From a virus: a stretch of DNA of 27,055 bases. The notes under the pieces are model-generated. The model was not told the DNA's origin, did not search any database, and saw only the letters and a list, made by a program, of their open reading frames with translations. Positions 8,456 through 14,943 of the stretch are shown here, one piece after another; the stretch's first letter is position 1; each line of letters starts with the position of its first letter. The position numbers and the translations under genes are program-made. The stretch covers positions 1-27,055 of the IMG/VR virus record IMGVR_UViG_3300028610_003630, one strand, 5' to 3'.

Positions 8456-9268
8456 ATGGCTGTCAGGCTACAGCAAGATGCGGATAAGATATATTCCGCC
8501 GATGATGCTTTCCCGACGCTGGCCTCAACGTTCACTCTATGCATTTGGTTCAAGCACATGGCGTCGGGGAGTGACGACACCTCGGAAGGGACCTTGATTT
8601 CTTTGGGGAATGCGTTTGCCGCAAACAAAGAAGTATGCAATCTCCAAGTGAAATACAGTACGAGTTCCGATCCGAGTATCCAGTTCGTGCATTACTTCTC
8701 CGACACGGATGCGGTCTATGAGACCGCCAGGGATTTGGCCGAGGGGGAATGGCATGGGGTTGCCCTTTCTTTCGATAGTGCGAATCCCAATGTCGATCCG
8801 GTCTTGTACGTTGACGGAGTGCTCGATACCTGGGACCTGGTCAGCACGAACGGAGTGGGCACCACCCAGACGCGCGACGGGGACGCAGGGGTAATTGATA
8901 CGGTGGCCATCGGAACGAATATGACGGCTGACATGTCCTATGGGGCCAGCGGCGCGAATCCTGGCGGGGATCTGGCCGAGATCGCTTTTTGGGAAGATGA
9001 ACTCGATGCGGAGAAATTGGCAGGCTTGACCAGCGGATTTTCCCCGCTGTTCTTTCTCGATGGTCTATATTTTTATCATCAAATGCAGCGGGATTACCGA
9101 GACTGGATACGGTACTTGGCTCTAACCTGGACGGGTATCCCCGTTGGACTGCCAGGCCCGGTTATGGTATATCCGAAGCCGATGGAATACCAAGTCGGCG
9201 TCTTTCCTGTGATACCTGTAATCCCTCAGCAAAATGTGAGCATTGGGTGGGATTGGGACGTTCATTAG
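8456..9268 (+). CDS. LamG/concanavalin-like protein, probable virion surface
   Basis: A 270-residue protein. The ATG at 8456 is chosen over the upstream frame start at 8414 because AAGGAGAG lies before it. Residues about 15-190 fit the LamG/ConA-like jelly roll: FTLCIWFKH, then GEWHGVALSF and VLYVDGVLD, then LAEIAFWEDELDAEKLAGL. Such domains bind sugars on phage fibres and capsids. The C-terminal 75 residues are aromatic and proline-rich and include RDYRDWIRYLALTWTG; this tail may anchor the protein to the virion. It is the last gene before the late terminator. Confidence 0.65.
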   Translation: MAVRLQQDADKIYSADDAFPTLASTFTLCIWFKHMASGSDDTSEGTLISLGNAFAANKEVCNLQVKYSTSSDPSIQFVHYFSDTDAVYETARDLAEGEWHGVALSFDSANPNVDPVLYVDGVLDTWDLVSTNGVGTTQTRDGDAGVIDTVAIGTNMTADMSYGASGANPGGDLAEIAFWEDELDAEKLAGLTSGFSPLFFLDGLYFYHQMQRDYRDWIRYLALTWTGIPVGLPGPVMVYPKPMEYQVGVFPVIPVIPQQNVSIGWDWDVH

Positions 9269-9282
9269 TAGAAGATCACAGC

Positions 9283-9347
9283 AAGGGCCAGGATGCCAAA
9301 CCGCGTTTTCCTCGCGCGCCTTCCAGCGGTCGGTATCCTGGCCTTTT
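9283..9347 (+). terminator. Intrinsic terminator at the end of the late operon
   Basis: A 12-pair stem joins 9286-9297 to 9332-9343 with one G-U pair and extends by three weaker pairs. A long loop of about 34 bases separates the arms. TTTT and a further T-rich stretch follow to about 9354. It lies in the gap between the convergent late and early genes. Confidence 0.6.
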
Positions 9348-9366
9348 GTATTTTATCCCAGCTCCG

Positions 9367-9546
9367 TCAACGGAGACACTTGAAGAAAGTCCCAATGCAC
9401 CAAGCCTGAAAACGAATCAAATGGTAAGCGACGGGATCATAAACATGCGTTCCGCCGCACATGGGATAGATGTAGTTTTCGTCTGTCCCGGACCACCCCC
9501 ATCCCTCCTCGATGAGCTTTTTTATTCTCTCAATTTCTTTTTCCAT
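9367..9546 (-). CDS. Small unknown protein, last gene of the early operon
   Basis: A 59-residue frame shorter than usual cut-offs. It starts at an ATG overlapping the zinc-ribbon gene by 17 bases, with GGGGAGAAGC as ribosome binding site. The start is a charged helix (MEKEIERIKKLIEEGW), followed by an aromatic and Cys/His-bearing region (YPMCGGTHVYDP) and a short C-terminus with two more Cys. The coupling and good binding site support a real gene. No family recognised. Confidence 0.55.
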   Translation of the reverse strand: MEKEIERIKKLIEEGWGWSGTDENYIYPMCGGTHVYDPVAYHLIRFQAWCIGTFFKCLR

Positions 9547-9706
9547 GTTTGCTTCTCCCCTGATTAGAACATCTCCGCGAACAGTGGATCCGGCGCATGA
9601 AAGCCGTTAGGTCTTCCAATCTTACCCCGCGAAATCGCTTTCGGCCGAATGGGCGGCCGCATACAGGGCAAGACTTTCGAGATTCGAGCTTTCTTTGAAA
9701 GGGCAT
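9530..9706 (-). CDS. Small zinc-ribbon protein
   Basis: A 58-residue protein. The ATG at 9706 is chosen because GGAGTAGCAACC precedes it; the open frame runs further up to 9844 through repeat-rich sequence. It carries two Cys pairs typical of a treble-clef or zinc-ribbon fold: CPVCGRPFGRKRF near residues 13-25 and a CSRRC pair near residue 45, with LEDLTAFMRR between them. Proteins of this type are common beside small phage early genes and HNH nucleases. A nucleic-acid binding role is inferred. Confidence 0.6.
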   Translation of the reverse strand: MPFQRKLESRKSCPVCGRPFGRKRFRGVRLEDLTAFMRRIHCSRRCSNQGRSKHGKRN

Positions 9707-9874
9707 GGTTGCTACTCCGTTGACGGGTTGCTGGTGACCGATACCACCAGGTGTATTTAAGACTACCCCATGCATGGGGACGTGCCGGCTGCCTACCAAG
9801 ATCCGGCCGGCGAGCAGCTTGGAGCAGCGATCATGCTTTCCCATGCATGGGGACGTGCCGGGAGCTGCCGGCGT
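9707..9874 (-). other. Early-operon gap with direct repeats and hairpin
   Basis: A 168-base gap inside the minus-strand operon. It holds the two 22-base direct repeats described separately, several GCCGG-rich inverted stretches, and a small hairpin at 9731-9750 (CTGGTG with CACCAG). On the minus strand both repeats can be read as SRHVPMHG in local frames, but neither frame has a convincing gene context. The stretch may be a remnant of a duplicated small gene or a regulatory site. Confidence 0.4.
9767..9861. repeat. Pair of 22-bp direct repeats containing a palindrome
   Basis: The same 22 bases occur at 9767-9788 and 9840-9861, 73 bases apart. Each copy begins with the perfect 12-base palindrome CCCATGCATGGG followed by GACGTGCCGG. 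Such paired palindromes can be protein-binding sites, though a duplicated coding fragment is also possible. Confidence 0.7.
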
Positions 9875-10360
9875 TCATTCGCTGCTGCTTCCTTCTTGGT
9901 CAAGCTGCAAAAAGGCTCTGATTTCTTCCAAGGTCACTTGATACTTCTCCATTCGTTCGTTCAAAGGGGACCCTCCGTCTTTCCACCTCACATTAAGCGC
10001 TACCACTTCCGCCAGCAGGATCTTGACCGCGGTCAGTTGTTTTTCTGACCTCTCCCCCCTGGCTTTCCACTTGGTCCGGCTGTCGTGCGCGGCCTGGCGA
10101 GCATTCTCTCGTTTCAGGATAGTGGTCTCTCGATGCTCTATGATTTCTCGCAAGCGGCGGATTTCGTCGAAGGGGCTCATCCACAAGCCCTCCGGATCTT
10201 CTTGCAGGTGGAGTTCAAGCCAGCGCATCCCATTGCCGCGTATCATATCAAAGTCCATGACTTTGTCCTTGGTTGGTGATGGATGGTTGGGCCTAGAGCC
10301 GAATAGACCTTCATAAATATCATAAATATAGCTTTCCCGAATTTTCTCCGAAGGTTCCAT
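9875..10360 (-). CDS. Early protein with shared WMSPFDEIR module (paralogue 1)
   Basis: A 161-residue protein. The ATG at 10360 is preferred over the frame start at 10465; GGGGCGAG lies just upstream. Residues 1-25 (MEPSEKIRESYIYDIYEGLFG) resemble the start of the protein at 11132-11506. Residues about 30-70 carry the module LELHLQEDPEG then WMSPFDEIRRLRE, shared with the next two genes upstream. The rest is a charged coiled coil with KWKARGERSEKQL. No known function. It belongs to a tandem family that shares and swaps modules. Confidence 0.65.
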   Translation of the reverse strand: MEPSEKIRESYIYDIYEGLFGSRPNHPSPTKDKVMDFDMIRGNGMRWLELHLQEDPEGLWMSPFDEIRRLREIIEHRETTILKRENARQAAHDSRTKWKARGERSEKQLTAVKILLAEVVALNVRWKDGGSPLNERMEKYQVTLEEIRAFLQLDQEGSSSE

Positions 10361-10386
10361 CACTCGCCCCTTTTTTCGGTTTGATC

Positions 10387-10641
10387 CTACACTTCGCCCC
10401 GTGCTCGAACTTGGTTTACCCACAAAAGGGCATGGGGTATACATGCCTCTCCGTGCGCCGGACATGCCGGAATACGGTATAGCAACTCTTCAAGTTTAGC
10501 AATACGTTTGTCGGCCAGCAGAACCTCCTCGCGCAGAGAGCGAATCTCGTCGAAGGGGCTCATCCACGCATCCTCCGGATCTTCCAGAAGGTGGAGTTCA
10601 AGCCAGCGCATCTCACTGCCGCGCATCATATCGGAACCCAT
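10387..10641 (-). CDS. Early protein with shared WMSPFDEIR module (paralogue 2)
   Basis: An 84-residue protein with GAAAGGACAAAG upstream of the ATG. The first 50 residues are the shared module (MRWLELHLLEDPEDAW, then MSPFDEIRSLREEV). They are nearly identical to the middle of paralogue 1 and the first part of paralogue 3. The C-terminus differs, with a CPAHGEAC segment. At DNA level this module is a recognisable direct repeat of the neighbouring genes. Function unknown. Confidence 0.65.
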   Translation of the reverse strand: MGSDMMRGSEMRWLELHLLEDPEDAWMSPFDEIRSLREEVLLADKRIAKLEELLYRIPACPAHGEACIPHALLWVNQVRARGEV

Positions 10642-10653
10642 GGCTTTGTCCTT

Positions 10654-11142
10654 TCAAAACGCATCGTGAACGTGCATCTGCGACCAAAAGTATTCATCCT
10701 TGTCTTCGTTGTATTCTTTTTCCCAACTGGCGATAAAAACTTGCTGCCCCTGGCCGCTAAATCCGATGGTCCTTTCCCAGATTTCCACCGTAAAAATGTC
10801 CTCTATTTTCATATCGCCTTTGTGGTCGAGGATATGCATACGCAACCATCCGATGTCGGGACCATTCGCAAGAGCCTGTTTCGCATCATCAAGGGTCAGG
10901 AATGCGGCCAGAGGATAATATTTATCGTCCTCATAGATGTCGCTTGCATCCACTAAAATGAAGATAGACTCAAGACTCAACTCTTTACGTCTAGCAAGAC
11001 GTTTGTCGGCCAGCAGAACCTCCTCGCGCAGAGAGCGAATCTCATCAAAGGGGTCCATCCAAAAATCCTCCGAATCTTCCAGCAAATGGATCTCGGTTTT
11101 GGTTAAAGCACCGTTAAAAATGCGTATCTGGTCAGCACTCAT
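10654..11142 (-). CDS. Early protein fusing WMDPFDEIR module and YYPL module (paralogue 3)
   Basis: A 162-residue protein. The ATG at 11142 is chosen for its AAAGGACAAAA site; the longer frame to 11316 runs through the neighbouring gene. Residues about 10-52 carry the first module (HLLEDSEDFWMDPFDEIR, then LREEV). Residues about 60-155 carry a second module with DIYEDDKYYPLAAFLTLDDA, GP near residue 95, then TVEIWERTIGFSGQG and a final W-x-x-x-Y stretch. The second module recurs in the next two genes upstream. It links the two small families. Function unknown. Confidence 0.65.
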   Translation of the reverse strand: MSADQIRIFNGALTKTEIHLLEDSEDFWMDPFDEIRSLREEVLLADKRLARRKELSLESIFILVDASDIYEDDKYYPLAAFLTLDDAKQALANGPDIGWLRMHILDHKGDMKIEDIFTVEIWERTIGFSGQGQQVFIASWEKEYNEDKDEYFWSQMHVHDAF

Positions 11143-11506
11143 AGTTTTGTCCTTTCTCTTCCGTTTCCACTTGTGCTTGGCACGAAAACCAGACATATCC
11201 ACCTTGCTTTTCATCGTAACTTTGCTTCCAATGGATCGAAAGAACCCTTTTGCCCCGGCCGTTGAGGCCGATCTTTCGTTTCCAAATCTCCACCGTGCAA
11301 CTGGGTTCCAGCTCATTCTTCCACGACTTATCGGGACCTGCGGCCAGGGTCTCTAACGCATCGCCCAGAGACATAAATACGCCTAGCGGATAGTATTCCC
11401 CCCCGTCGTAAATATCACAGATAAAAATAAAGCCCGGTTCCCCCTTCCTATCGCCAAAGAGATCGTTATAAAGATCACTGATAAAACAAAATTCTTCAGG
11501 TTCCAT
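11132..11506 (-). CDS. Early protein with YYPL module (paralogue 4)
   Basis: A 124-residue protein with TTGGAGGT upstream of the ATG. Its stop overlaps the next start by 11 bases. Residues 1-20 (MEPEEFCFISDLYNDLFG) match the start of the protein at 9875-10360. Residues about 25-110 are the second module: FICDIYDGGEYYPLGVF, SLGDA, a GP-x-x-x-W stretch, and TVEIWKRKIGLNGRGKRV. The module may be a small alpha/beta fold. Function unknown. Confidence 0.65.
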   Translation of the reverse strand: MEPEEFCFISDLYNDLFGDRKGEPGFIFICDIYDGGEYYPLGVFMSLGDALETLAAGPDKSWKNELEPSCTVEIWKRKIGLNGRGKRVLSIHWKQSYDEKQGGYVWFSCQAQVETEEKGQNYEC

Positions 11507-11515
11507 TATATCAGC

Positions 11516-11770
11516 TTACCTCCAAGTGACTGTTGTTTCAACTTTTCTATGCCAGGTGCGGGCGTAAAGCACTTCAAACTTTGAACCTATTCCAGGCTCC
11601 CCTTTTCTGATAGCAATTTCGTATTTCTGCTCACGCCGCGCATATAATGGCCACCATTTTTTAGGTCCTTCTTGAATGGCCGCGCGTGCTTCTAACATGG
11701 AAAAATAAAAGCCGATAGCATAGAAATCATCGGGTTCCGTAATGTCCATTATCTCATAAATTGCCGGCAT
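11516..11770 (-). CDS. Early protein with divergent YYPL-type module (paralogue 5)
   Basis: An 84-residue protein with GGAAGTGAATAG upstream of the ATG. It is a shorter, diverged copy of the second module: IYEIMDITEPDDFYAIGFYF at the start, LEARAAIQEGPKKWW in the middle, and a basic end with a W-H-R-K stretch. The order of conserved positions matches the two neighbouring proteins although identity is low. Function unknown. Confidence 0.6.
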   Translation of the reverse strand: MPAIYEIMDITEPDDFYAIGFYFSMLEARAAIQEGPKKWWPLYARREQKYEIAIRKGEPGIGSKFEVLYARTWHRKVETTVTWR

Positions 11771-11772
11771 GG

Positions 11773-11961
11773 CTATTCACTTCCATTTGTGCGGAATTTC
11801 CGAAGGGATCTGATGGACACAATTTCCCGTTGTCCTGTGTCCAAGAATTCGATTTGCACGCTGGACATTTTCCCCCGTGCTACCACCCTGCATACTCTCC
11901 CGAATAAGGTGCGGCGTTTGGCATTGTTTCCCCATGCGAATTTGTACAGGGTTTCATTCAT
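11773..11961 (-). CDS. Small basic protein, SH3-like
   Basis: A 62-residue protein with AAAGGATTAC upstream of the ATG. It is basic, with a short beta-type core (VQIEFLDTGQREIVSIRSLR) that resembles the SH3/KOW-like folds of small phage proteins. Its start overlaps the stop of the next gene upstream by 4 bases. A nucleic-acid binding role is possible but not shown. Confidence 0.55.
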   Translation of the reverse strand: MNETLYKFAWGNNAKRRTLFGRVCRVVARGKMSSVQIEFLDTGQREIVSIRSLRKFRTNGSE

Positions 11962-12215
11962 GGAGTAATCCTTTCATTGTGCTCCCGGATGAACTTCGGA
12001 GCGTCGAAGTATTCCCCGTCAGATCGCGTGGACAAATGCAAATCTTCATCACTGAGTCGCATTCCCCTAGACTCTCGCTTAACAATGATCTCGATATCGC
12101 CGTCTTTCAAGTTATACAACCCACGCAATTGGCCGGCCGTTACAAAATGTAAATCTCCATCATAATTACTGCGGACATAGCTTGGATGGAGGACGATACG
12201 CGTAATTTTTATCAT
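11958..12215 (-). CDS. Small unknown early protein
   Basis: An 85-residue protein with AAGGAGCAACC upstream of the ATG. The sequence has a soluble alpha/beta look: ITRIVLHPSYVRSNYDGDLH at the start, then LYNLKDGDIEIIVKRE, and an acidic DEDLHLSTRSDGEYFDAP segment. No family recognised. It overlaps the next gene by 4 bases, which supports coupling in the operon. Confidence 0.6.
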   Translation of the reverse strand: MIKITRIVLHPSYVRSNYDGDLHFVTAGQLRGLYNLKDGDIEIIVKRESRGMRLSDEDLHLSTRSDGEYFDAPKFIREHNERITP

Positions 12216-12372
12216 GCGGGTTGCTCCTTGTGGTGATGAGGACCCGTTTCAATCCCCATGTGGCCAGAATATCCCTGAGACGCCCCCTAATCGATCCTAA
12301 GGGGTCCGGGCAATGGAAACACAGGCCACAGCGCTGTCGTTGAACCTGGTGGGAGATAGACACCTTCTCGCC

Positions 12373-12915
12373 TCATTTAGCGTCCTCGGTCGTCGTGCAT
12401 TTGCGCTGCCGTCTCTTCAGATTAGGAAATTGCTGGCGTAATTGCTCCCAGCAGCAGTCGACGGTTTCTTCGGATGCATCGGGAGCATTGGGGTTGTACC
12501 TCCTGGTGCCATGCCCGGATGTTCGGGCTTGCTCTGCTTGCCCTTCTTCGGCTCTTCTGAACTCATCCAGGGCCACCCACAGGTCACCGGGGCCAGGGGC
12601 GAAAGTCTTGCCGTCCTTCCACTTGTGGGAACACCGGATGTAAAAACCCAGGGCCTTGGCCAAGGTATCATCATTCATGCCGACCAAGTTGTAAGACCAG
12701 ATCTTCAGCAGTTCATTCCATCCTTTTTTGTCTTTGTCCATCCGACGGGTCCAGTAAGGGTAATTCGTCCTGATTTGGGAGAATACCAGCATCAAAGCCG
12801 CTTTGCTTGGGGTCTGCATTCTGTCCGGATTGTTCGTCAGCATCGGCCTCAAGGATTTTTTGGAAGGTTTCGTGTAAGGGGACAGGGCTTGACTGATGTG
12901 TTCGGGTTTGGCCAT
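12373..12915 (-). CDS. Putative helicase loader, lambda P-like
   Basis: A 180-residue protein with a near-perfect AAGGAGGTTCACC site before the ATG at 12915. Residues about 38-125 have the layout of phage P-type helicase loaders: ALMLVFSQIRTNYPYWTRR, then KKGWNELLKIWS, NDDTLAKALGFYIRC and FAPGPGDLW. In lambda, P brings the host DnaB helicase to the origin. The gene lies directly after the initiator gene and overlaps its 3' end by 203 bases in another frame. The C-terminus is polar with two Cys. The family call rests on pattern and gene order, not on a search. Confidence 0.6.
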   Translation of the reverse strand: MAKPEHISQALSPYTKPSKKSLRPMLTNNPDRMQTPSKAALMLVFSQIRTNYPYWTRRMDKDKKGWNELLKIWSYNLVGMNDDTLAKALGFYIRCSHKWKDGKTFAPGPGDLWVALDEFRRAEEGQAEQARTSGHGTRRYNPNAPDASEETVDCCWEQLRQQFPNLKRRQRKCTTTEDAK

Positions 12916-13840
12916 CAGGTGAACCTCCTTCTTGGGATTTCTTCATTCTGATTTCGATGTTTTGCCATTTCCGGATGCCGTCTTTCTTGGGGTGTAGCGG
13001 GGGGAGCGCCTGGGTATTGATTGTCCAGAAACTATCTCCGGTGGCCCACTGCAAGATCGCTTTCAGCCTTTCCTCGCTGCCGGGTTCGTCGTGCATGTCA
13101 AGACGCAGGATCTTCTCGGCGGCTATCATCGCCCCGACTTGCTCTGATTCCGTCAGATCGTTCCACATCGGGGTGTTCGGACAGTCGGGTCCGTAGAACC
13201 ACGCCGTCAGGTCGACCAGGTAGGGCCAGTGAGATGACTTTTTCAGGCGCTCCAAATCTTTTTGATTTTTGGAGTCAGAGGGAGAATTTTCGCCGTTTGA
13301 AAATTCTTTAAAAGCAGTGGGGCAGGGTTGGGAGGAAGGGAGTACTTCTTTTACTTCTTTAACTTCTTTTAGGACTGTGCCCCTTACTGTGCCACTTTCT
13401 ACATTTTCCCCTATGAAACTACTGTGCCCCTTACTGTGCCCCTTTTCGTCGTACTGTGCCCCTACTGTGCCACTTTCGTGCCCCGTACTGTGCCCCTTTT
13501 CAGAAAGACCGTCCCAAACTTCATAATTTACAATAACATACACCGTCGGATACCCTGCCCCTAACCCTGCCCGTACTATGCCAGTTTCGTGCCGCTTCTC
13601 TAAGAGTGTCAATGCACTGCGAATAGTCTTGACAGAAATACCTGTTTCTAAACGGATTGCACTAATCCCGATAGCTATTTCTCCTCGTTCCAGGTAAATC
13701 CCGTCATATACTCCGGCCGTGTGGGCTGCGCCAATCACCAGATGGCGCATTATCATCAGGCAAGGGGCTGCCATGCGCCTGGGTAGTGCCTGGCAGAACG
13801 CTTTTTCTTTGGCCCTGCTGTAGCCAAATACGTTGTTCAC
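12713..13840 (-). CDS. Putative replication initiator, O-like, with internal iterons
   Basis: A 375-residue protein beginning at GTG 13840, overlapping the stop of the HTH gene (GTGA). Residues about 45-115 form a winged-helix-type domain (EIAIGISAIRLETGISVKT, then IRSALTLLEKR). Residues about 115-170 are a low-complexity linker with KGHS and GTV repeats that comes from a DNA repeat array. Residues about 200-300 form a second domain with WFYGPDCPNTPMWN and LQWATGDSFW. The order HTH protein, initiator, loader matches lambda-like replication modules. The last 68 residues are encoded by DNA that also encodes the loader, so the true C-terminus may be shorter or frameshifted. Confidence 0.65.
   Translation of the reverse strand: MNNVFGYSRAKEKAFCQALPRRMAAPCLMIMRHLVIGAAHTAGVYDGIYLERGEIAIGISAIRLETGISVKTIRSALTLLEKRHETGIVRAGLGAGYPTVYVIVNYEVWDGLSEKGHSTGHESGTVGAQYDEKGHSKGHSSFIGENVESGTVRGTVLKEVKEVKEVLPSSQPCPTAFKEFSNGENSPSDSKNQKDLERLKKSSHWPYLVDLTAWFYGPDCPNTPMWNDLTESEQVGAMIAAEKILRLDMHDEPGSEERLKAILQWATGDSFWTINTQALPPLHPKKDGIRKWQNIEIRMKKSQEGGSPDGQTRTHQSSPVPLHETFQKILEADADEQSGQNADPKQSGFDAGILPNQDELPLLDPSDGQRQKRME
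13344..13496. other. Predicted replication origin: iteron array plus AT-rich stretch
   Basis: Seven exact copies of ACTGTGCC start at 13374, 13386, 13421, 13433, 13453, 13464 and 13487, and a degraded copy (ACTATGCC) lies at 13575. Spacings are 12, 35, 12, 20, 11 and 23 bases, mostly close to whole helical turns. Directly beside them at 13344-13370 are three 9-base units ACTTCTTT[T/A], an AT-rich and strand-biased stretch suited to DNA opening. The array lies inside the initiator gene, as in lambda ori. Confidence 0.6.
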
Positions 13841-14022
13841 GGTATAAGGGTCCCGCTTGGCCGGTGTGCCTTGATCGCCTTCTCAATCTCGACAGGATCG
13901 AAAAGTACCCTGTGCCCAACGCGTACGGCTGGCAGTACGCCAGTCCGCGCATAGCGAAGAACAGTATTGCGATGCACACGAAGAAGGGCGGCTATCTCAT
14001 GGGCGGTCTTGAGGCGAAGCAT
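13837..14022 (-). CDS. Excisionase-type helix-turn-helix protein
   Basis: A 61-residue protein with AAAAGGAGCC upstream of the ATG. It fits the HTH_17/excisionase family: LKTAHEIAALLRVHRNTVLR forms the recognition helix region, followed by YARTGVLPAVRVGHRVLF and a short helix. These winged-HTH proteins act as excisionases or as small transcription factors. It is the first gene of the replication group and overlaps the initiator start. With no integrase in view, a regulatory role is more likely than excision. Confidence 0.75.
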   Translation of the reverse strand: MLRLKTAHEIAALLRVHRNTVLRYARTGVLPAVRVGHRVLFDPVEIEKAIKAHRPSGTLIP

Positions 14023-14067
14023 GAGCTTGGCTCCTTTTTTGATTGTGGTTGCAAATATTTACCGATT

Positions 14068-14096
14068 AACCTAATTAATTCAGGCGAAGGCGTCAA
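14068..14096 (-). promoter_or_regulatory. Possible promoter upstream of the replication genes
   Basis: On the minus strand TTGACG (14091-14096) is followed after 17 bases by TAGGTT (14068-14073), with AT-rich sequence around it. The -35 is good and the -10 is weak. It lies in the 115-base gap before the HTH, initiator and loader genes. Confidence 0.3.
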
Positions 14097-14137
14097 GTAC
14101 CATCCGGAGAAACCCTCTCATTCCGGAGACGGGTGTC

Positions 14138-14503
14138 TCAGGGCAAGTCATTACCATCTCCCGTTGTGAATAAATCGAGTTGGAATTCTCCCCATGTTTT
14201 CTCGATCAGGCTCAAGGTGTCGAGGGCCAGGTCGATCTCCCCTACCTTCGCACGTTTCTTTTTGAGGGCCTTGCGGAAAACCCATTCTCGCATACGCCGT
14301 TCCTTCGTCAAAATGCTTTTTATCATGGCGATATCCGCCATGGCGGTTCCCGGATCACCGTTTGTTCCATTTTGATAATTGGACCAAAGGTGCTCAATCC
14401 GTTCAATGGTACTGAGGGCCAGGTCGATCTCCCCCACCTTCATCTTTTGTTTCGGCCGATCGGCCTTGAACACCTGGACGCGCATCTTGCGTTCAGCTAG
14501 CAA
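14138..14503 (-). CDS. Internally duplicated small helical protein
   Basis: A 121-residue protein made of two copies of one unit. Unit 1 has MRVQVFKA, then KVGEIDLALSTIERIEHLW; unit 2 has MREWVFRKA, then KVGEIDLALDTLSLIEKTW. The ten bases before each unit also resemble each other at protein level (LAERK and LTKERR), so the TTG start at 14503 is kept; the ATG at 14485 is the alternative. Each unit is likely a helical hairpin. No family recognised. The second unit extends into a short acidic end. Confidence 0.55.
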   Translation of the reverse strand: MLAERKMRVQVFKADRPKQKMKVGEIDLALSTIERIEHLWSNYQNGTNGDPGTAMADIAMIKSILTKERRMREWVFRKALKKKRAKVGEIDLALDTLSLIEKTWGEFQLDLFTTGDGNDLP

Positions 14504-14571
14504 GACGATTCCGATGTTCGTATATCGATCTCAATACCGGGTTTGCCGGTCAGAACCTTTTCACTTTCCAA
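14497..14571 (-). CDS. Very small possible gene in the early operon
   Basis: A 24-residue frame starting at TTG 14571, with TGAGGAG about 6 bases upstream and a TAG overlapping the next gene. It reads LTGKPGIEIDIRTSES in the middle, which looks protein-like. It fills an otherwise empty 57-base gap. The size makes the call weak; it could be a broken start of the next gene. Confidence 0.25.
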   Translation of the reverse strand: MESEKVLTGKPGIEIDIRTSESSC

Positions 14572-14764
14572 AATAGCTCCTCACTTCCTGTTCCAACACC
14601 CTCAGTTCGGCTCTAAGCTTGTTCACTTCCACCCTAAGCAACGATAGCTCTTTCCAGCGGTCATTCTCAGAGCGCACCAGCTGGCGCGCCTGGGCCGCTT
14701 CTGCCGGCGTCTTCTCCTTCCCGAAAAGCGCGGCGGCCGTTTCTTTCGACATACGGACCGCCAT
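14561..14764 (-). CDS. Small coiled-coil protein
   Basis: A 67-residue protein. The ATG at 14764 overlaps the previous stop (TGATG), which decides the start over a longer frame to 14812. The first part reads SKETAAALFGKEKTPAEAAQ, and the second half is a heptad-rich helix (LLRVEVNKLRAELRVLEQEV). It is likely dimeric. No function recognised. Confidence 0.55.
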   Translation of the reverse strand: MAVRMSKETAAALFGKEKTPAEAAQARQLVRSENDRWKELSLLRVEVNKLRAELRVLEQEVRSYFGK

Positions 14765-14943
14765 CAGGAATTCAACCTGGGGAAGTCTTTTCTTGACCCT
14801 GCTTCCACCCAATGTTGGTTTGCCAAGACAAGCCGAATCTCTTCGTAACGGTCTTCAAGTTCAAGGGCATACTGGGCCAAATCATACACTCCCCCCCTTG
14901 GGAAGTTGCGTATGATCTCTTCAAAATCAGGTCTCAATATCAT
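14764..14943 (-). CDS. Small unknown early protein
   Basis: A 59-residue protein starting at ATG 14943 with AAGGATGCAAAA upstream; the longer frame to 15144 lies across the SWIM gene. The sequence is mainly helical (RPDFEEIIRNFPRGGVYDLA, then LELEDRYEEIRLVL). It overlaps the SWIM gene by 17 bases and couples to the next gene. No family recognised. Confidence 0.55.
   Translation of the reverse strand: MILRPDFEEIIRNFPRGGVYDLAQYALELEDRYEEIRLVLANQHWVEAGSRKDFPRLNS

Noticed and set aside
8059-8640. 193-residue minus-strand frame across two late genes
   Set aside because: It crosses the junction of two well-supported plus-strand genes and has no start signal.
12166-12363. Minus-strand frame with CGLCFHCPDP, reading as a zinc protein
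   Set aside because: It needs a GTG start with no spacing to a ribosome binding site and overlaps the well-supported gene at 11958-12215. A 29-residue frame starting at ATG 12376 is coupled to the loader stop but is too short to support. The gap is left without a gene.
12442-12951. 169-residue plus-strand frame opposite the helicase loader
   Set aside because: The minus-strand loader has a strong ribosome binding site and a family-like pattern; the plus frame does not.
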